From: Candidatus Sodaliphilus limicaballi
GTDB taxonomy: Bacteria; Bacteroidota; Bacteroidia; Bacteroidales; Muribaculaceae
NCBI GenBank assembly: GCA_018065815.1
Contig: JAGHSP010000209.1
Location: 1-7,569, forward strand
Length of the DNA stretch: 7,569 nucleotides
Direction of reading: 5' to 3'
The notes beneath the pieces are model-generated. The model saw only the letters and a list, made by a program, of their open reading frames with translations, was not told the DNA's origin and ran no database searches. The position numbers and the translations under genes were made by a program. Shown here one piece after another: positions 5,108 through 7,569 of the stretch; the first letter of the stretch is position 1; the number at the start of each line of letters is the position of its first letter.

Positions 5108-7158
5108 TTGTAGCTGTTGCCGTTGAGCACAACCACGTAGATGCCTGCTGGCACTGCGACTTGTGTGCGTCCGCCAGCTGCTGTGATTTCTTGCGATGAT
5201 CCGTTTGTTGCGACAATCTGTGCCGCAGCACCGGTTGCGGTCTCGATGATGATGCTGCCGCTCTGGGCAAACACCTTGTCGTTGTTGTAGCCCAGGTCGT
5301 TGACGCCAGTGGTGCCGCTCACCATTGCATAGCTATCGGTACCCATGAAGCGTTCGCTCTGTGCGGTAGTGAAGATGATGTTGCTGATGCTGATATCACC
5401 CTGCACGTCCTGGGTGGCTTTGACCTGGATTTTGATGATGGCACCCTCGTTGCCGCTGATGGGCGCGAGTGAGTTAGAGTATCCCATGATGCGGTCTTGA
5501 CGGCTGCTCATCATGAAGCTGTGCTTGATGCCGCGAGCTGTGCCCGAGATGCTGCCGGGCACTATTTCAAGGCCTTGGGGCATGTCGATGTCGAACTGCA
5601 GAGCACTGTAGCTGCGCGCATTAGTGAGATTGATTTCAATCTCGCGGGTTTCGCCGCTAGCGATAGAGAAGTCGTCGATAGTGATGCCGTCGGTGGTGAT
5701 GTTGCCTTGCGAAGCCTTGTGGCCCTTTACCTTGCGGATATACTCGTGGCGTCCCTCAAGAACGAAAAGTACCAGAGCGTTGATGTCGGTGATGTCGATG
5801 ACTCCGTCGTGGTTGATGTCGGCGGCTTCGAGGTCAAACGGGACAACCTCGTTTCCAAGTACGTGCGACACGATGGCGTTTACGTCGGTGACATCAATGT
5901 CGCCGTCCATGTTCACGTCACCCACGAGGTAGTTGCGCAGGATGTGGAATTCCTTCCACTGGTCAACAGCCGCATAGAGGTCGGCGATGTCGTTGTCGGC
6001 GGTGTTAAGCATGACCGCGCTCTGCATGATTCCTGCCCACACGCTGTCGCCAAGTTCGGGAACCACTGCGGGAGCGGCGTTGACGGTGTCGAGCTTTGTC
6101 ATTCCAGCCATTGCCCAGCTGCCCAGATAGCTCACGGCAGCAGGAATGGTGAACACCGAGATTGCCGAGTCGTTGTAGAACGCGTAGTTGCCCACGCCTT
6201 CCACGTCCTCGCTCAACGCAAATTTGCCATTGAGCGCAGCTCCGGCAAATGCATAGTCGGGGACAATGGTGATGCCCTGTGGCAGGGTTGCGGTAGTGAG
6301 TGAGGGTGTGTAATAGAACGCGCCCTGGCCTATCGTGCCTACCGACTGGGGCAAGTTGGCTGCCTGGAGACCAGCTCCGGCAAACGCCCAGGCTCCTATG
6401 CTCTCGAGATTAGCAAGCTTGTTGAGATCAAATCCTTGTGCGCTAGCACCGATAAAAGCCTCGGCATCAATAACCTGGATGTTATTGTCCTCGCCCACTG
6501 TGATTTCGTTGAGCGCCGTGCATCCGTTGAAAGCGCCGCGTCCTATGGTTGTGACGTTGCTGCCAAGTGTGAGTTGGCTCAAGGCAGCGGTTCCGAAGAA
6601 AGCATAATCGGGGATTACATTCACGCTGATTGTAGCCGACTGGAGCGCAGCGCAGCGTGCAAATGCGCTCTCGCCAATGCTTGTGACGCTTTGAGGCAGC
6701 GTGATTGACTCGATGCCGCTTCCGCTCAATGCGTAGCTGCCGATGGTAGTCAGCGACTCGGGGAGTTCCACTTGCTTGAGGTTAGCGCAACCGGCAAGCG
6801 ATGCATGTCCAAGTGACTTGAGACCCTGGGGCAGGACGATTGAACTTATTTCAGACCCCATGAGAACGGTTGCGGGAAGCTCGTCGGCAGGGAAGGTGAA
6901 GAATGTGCCCACCAGCGGTTTGTTGGCATTGGCATATCCCACGATTTGCACTTGACTCAAATCCAGCTCGTTGAGGCCAACAAGACTATCAGCAATGAAC
7001 TTAAAGTCGCGTGCGTCCATGCTGCCTGTGACCGTGAGAGAAGTGATCGAACGGTCGGTAGTGAGAGACTCTAAAGAACCGGCAGTGTTGTCGATGACTG
7101 TAGCGTGAGCCGACATGCCCATGAGCACAACAAGAAGTGATATAAATAGTGTTCGCAT
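5092..7158 (-). CDS. Secreted BspA-like leucine-rich-repeat protein with dockerin pair and sorting-like tail (paralogue 2)
   Basis: A 688-residue exported protein and the first gene after the recognisable promoter. The signal peptide covers about 1-19 (likely cut after AHA). The N-cap GSMDARDFKFI (45-55) matches the downstream paralogue. About ten BspA/LRR_5 repeats run from about 100 to 360, then a C-cap with SVWAGI (372-377) and QWKEF (400-404). A complete dockerin pair follows: DVNMDGDIDVTD at 414-425 and DINHDGVIDITD at 447-458, both with all expected calcium-ligand positions and the glycine. Residues about 490-615 appear to be a cohesin-like or adhesin beta-sandwich, and the tail ends PAGIYVVVLNGNSYKVAVK, like type IX secretion sorting domains. 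No anchor or catalytic motif is visible, so a surface or secreted binding role is likely. The start is fixed by the signal peptide and by the promoter 20 bases upstream. Confidence 0.9.
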   Translation of the reverse strand: MRTLFISLLVVLMGMSAHATVIDNTAGSLESLTTDRSITSLTVTGSMDARDFKFIADSLVGLNELDLSQVQIVGYANANKPLVGTFFTFPADELPATVLMGSEISSIVLPQGLKSLGHASLAGCANLKQVELPESLTTIGSYALSGSGIESITLPQSVTSIGESAFARCAALQSATISVNVIPDYAFFGTAALSQLTLGSNVTTIGRGAFNGCTALNEITVGEDNNIQVIDAEAFIGASAQGFDLNKLANLESIGAWAFAGAGLQAANLPQSVGTIGQGAFYYTPSLTTATLPQGITIVPDYAFAGAALNGKFALSEDVEGVGNYAFYNDSAISVFTIPAAVSYLGSWAMAGMTKLDTVNAAPAVVPELGDSVWAGIMQSAVMLNTADNDIADLYAAVDQWKEFHILRNYLVGDVNMDGDIDVTDVNAIVSHVLGNEVVPFDLEAADINHDGVIDITDINALVLFVLEGRHEYIRKVKGHKASQGNITTDGITIDDFSIASGETREIEINLTNARSYSALQFDIDMPQGLEIVPGSISGTARGIKHSFMMSSRQDRIMGYSNSLAPISGNEGAIIKIQVKATQDVQGDISISNIIFTTAQSERFMGTDSYAMVSGTTGVNDLGYNNDKVFAQSGSIIIETATGAAAQIVATNGSSQEITAAGGRTQVAVPAGIYVVVLNGNSYKVAVK

Positions 7159-7177
7159 AATATTTCTGTTTTAACCA

Positions 7178-7209
7178 CAAAAGTACTCATAATAATTGGA
7201 TTATGCAAA
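7178..7209 (-). promoter_or_regulatory. Bacteroidota-type promoter for the LRR gene cluster
   Basis: On the minus strand TTTG (7206-7209) is followed after a 20-base spacer by TACTTTTG (7178-7185). This is an exact match to the Bacteroidota -7 element TAnnTTTG with a properly placed -33 TTTG. The -7 element ends 19 bases before the ATG of the 688-residue LRR gene, so transcription should begin around 7170-7174 and leave a 5' leader of only about 12-16 bases. The flanking A/T-rich sequence (7159-7250) fits a promoter region. I found no TAnnTTTG element in the gaps upstream of the four downstream genes. Confidence 0.75.
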
Positions 7210-7241
7210 TTAATTGCTCACTAATGCACGGCTATTGCATC

Positions 7242-7274
7242 AAAAAAATAGTATTCTGTCCGAAAGGACAGTAC
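7242..7274 (-). terminator. Intrinsic terminator-like hairpin with T-run, ending transcription from the right
   Basis: On the minus strand CTGTCC (from 7271 to 7266) pairs with GGACAG (7261 to 7256) around a TTTC tetraloop. After a two-base bulge, GTA (7274-7272) pairs with TAC (7253-7251). One A and one T then lead into seven Ts (7248 to 7242). This is a plausible Rho-independent terminator for a transcript entering from beyond the right edge or from the hairpin-rich region 7275-7569. On the plus strand the same stem has a GAAA (GNRA) loop but no T-run follows. The gap between stem and T-run is slightly long unless the bulged extension forms. It lies just upstream of the LRR promoter, consistent with a boundary between transcription units. 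Confidence 0.6.
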
Positions 7275-7569
7275 CTGCGATAACCGTGTAGGTGCGCAGC
7301 GAGCAAAGCTCCAAGAGCCTGCACGGGAAAAAGCCATCCTAAACTGCGTCAGGAAGACACAAATGCACTCAACTTTAGCATGTGAAACCATTTGAGTCTC
7401 ACCTATTTGCTCCGATTAGCGTCCTGCTGGACGCGGTGCGTGTTGCATTTCTTCCCCCTCCGCCACTTCGAATGTTGGCAAAGGTTCGCTATCCGCGGCA
7501 CCGGCTTCGCCGACTTACCGCTGCTCACTTTGCCGAGCTCGCTTCGCTCGGTTCGGTGACTTTACCCCG
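7275..7569. other. GC-rich, hairpin-dense region without a recognisable gene; candidate structured RNA, 3' UTR or dispersed repeat
   Basis: No credible coding frame is seen. Several stems are visible. GAGC-AAA-GCTC lies near 7300-7310 inside a longer pairing of the CCGTG and CACGG segments. GTGAAAC (7382-7388) pairs with GTCTCAC (7396-7402) with one G-U. GCGTCC (7419-7424) pairs perfectly with GGACGC (7429-7434) around a 4-base loop. CGGC (7502-7505) pairs with GCCG (7509-7512), and CCGAGC (7533-7538) with GCTCGG (7546-7551). The part beyond 7420 is clearly GC-richer than the promoter region next to it. On the minus strand the region runs into the terminator-like hairpin at 7242-7274. It does not match tmRNA, RNase P RNA, 5S rRNA, a tRNA or an SRP RNA core as I know them. 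It is cut by the window edge. Confidence 0.4.

Noticed and set aside
5497..6303. A 268-codon plus-strand open frame antisense to the first LRR gene
   Set aside because: It is fully inside a well-supported gene and its product is a valine/aspartate-rich string with no domain, signal or start context. It mirrors the codon use of the LRR gene. The same applies to the other long antisense frames at 348-815, 1261-1998, 2355-3002 and 4192-4689.
7221..7391. A 56-codon minus-strand open frame starting ATG at 7391 and ending at 7221
   Set aside because: It has no promoter or family resemblance. It is threaded through the terminator-like hairpin and T-run (giving Tyr-Phe-Phe) and ends next to the LRR promoter. 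Its arginine/serine/cysteine-rich product looks like translated structured non-coding DNA.
7251..7440. Possible riboswitch or housekeeping RNA (tmRNA, SRP RNA, RNase P RNA) in the hairpin-rich region
   Set aside because: I could not find the conserved core sequences of any of these, and no metabolic gene that would normally be controlled by a riboswitch follows. The region is kept only as an unclassified structured stretch.
7460..7471. CCGCCACTTCGA here and CCGCCATTTCGA at 69-80, a near match between the two ends of the window
   Set aside because: Eleven of twelve bases match, but there is no further similarity around either copy. It is too short to argue for a repeat or attachment-site pair without genome-wide counts.

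Overview
The window looks like a piece of a Bacteroidales genome (phylum Bacteroidota), most plausibly from a gut family such as Muribaculaceae or Prevotellaceae. The grounds are the protein types (BspA-like leucine-rich-repeat proteins with dockerin repeats and a short sorting-like C-terminal tail; an Mrp ATPase without the usual CxxC), the lack of Shine-Dalgarno sequences before all five starts, and one promoter of the Bacteroidota type (TTTG, 20-base spacer, TAnnTTTG). The family-level placement is inference.

All five genes lie on the minus strand and are read from right to left: a 688-residue secreted LRR/dockerin protein (5092-7158), its 662-residue paralogue (3046-5034), the tRNA m7G46 methyltransferase TrmB (2262-3017), an Mrp/NBP35 iron-sulfur carrier ATPase (1024-2127), and an M48 family lipoprotein metallopeptidase (135-938). 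Gaps are 57, 28, 134 and 85 bases. The only promoter I can recognise is directly upstream of the first LRR gene (7178-7209), so the five may share some read-through, although a hairpin around the stop of the first LRR gene may weaken it. TrmB and Mrp are housekeeping genes. The LRR proteins and the M48 lipoprotein act at the cell envelope. I see no obvious single pathway joining all five.

Right end (7210-7569): no convincing gene. A GC-rich stretch full of perfect short hairpins leads, on the minus strand, into a terminator-like hairpin and T-run (7242-7274). This then gives way to the LRR promoter, so it marks a transcription-unit boundary. The hairpin-rich stretch may be the 3' part of a structured RNA, a 3' UTR or a dispersed repeat, cut by the window edge. 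Left end (1-134): no gene, but two perfect triloop hairpins.

The most unusual content is in two intergenic gaps. The trmB-mrp gap is almost wholly a phase-locked array of fifteen 8-base units (2144-2263) in three blocks, the outer two being approximately inverse complements. It runs into the TrmB stop codon. The mrp-M48 gap holds an analogous but unrelated array of five 9-base units (963-1007) that is itself a near-perfect palindrome. I do not recognise either as a named element. No defence system, CRISPR array, transposase, tRNA or rRNA is visible.
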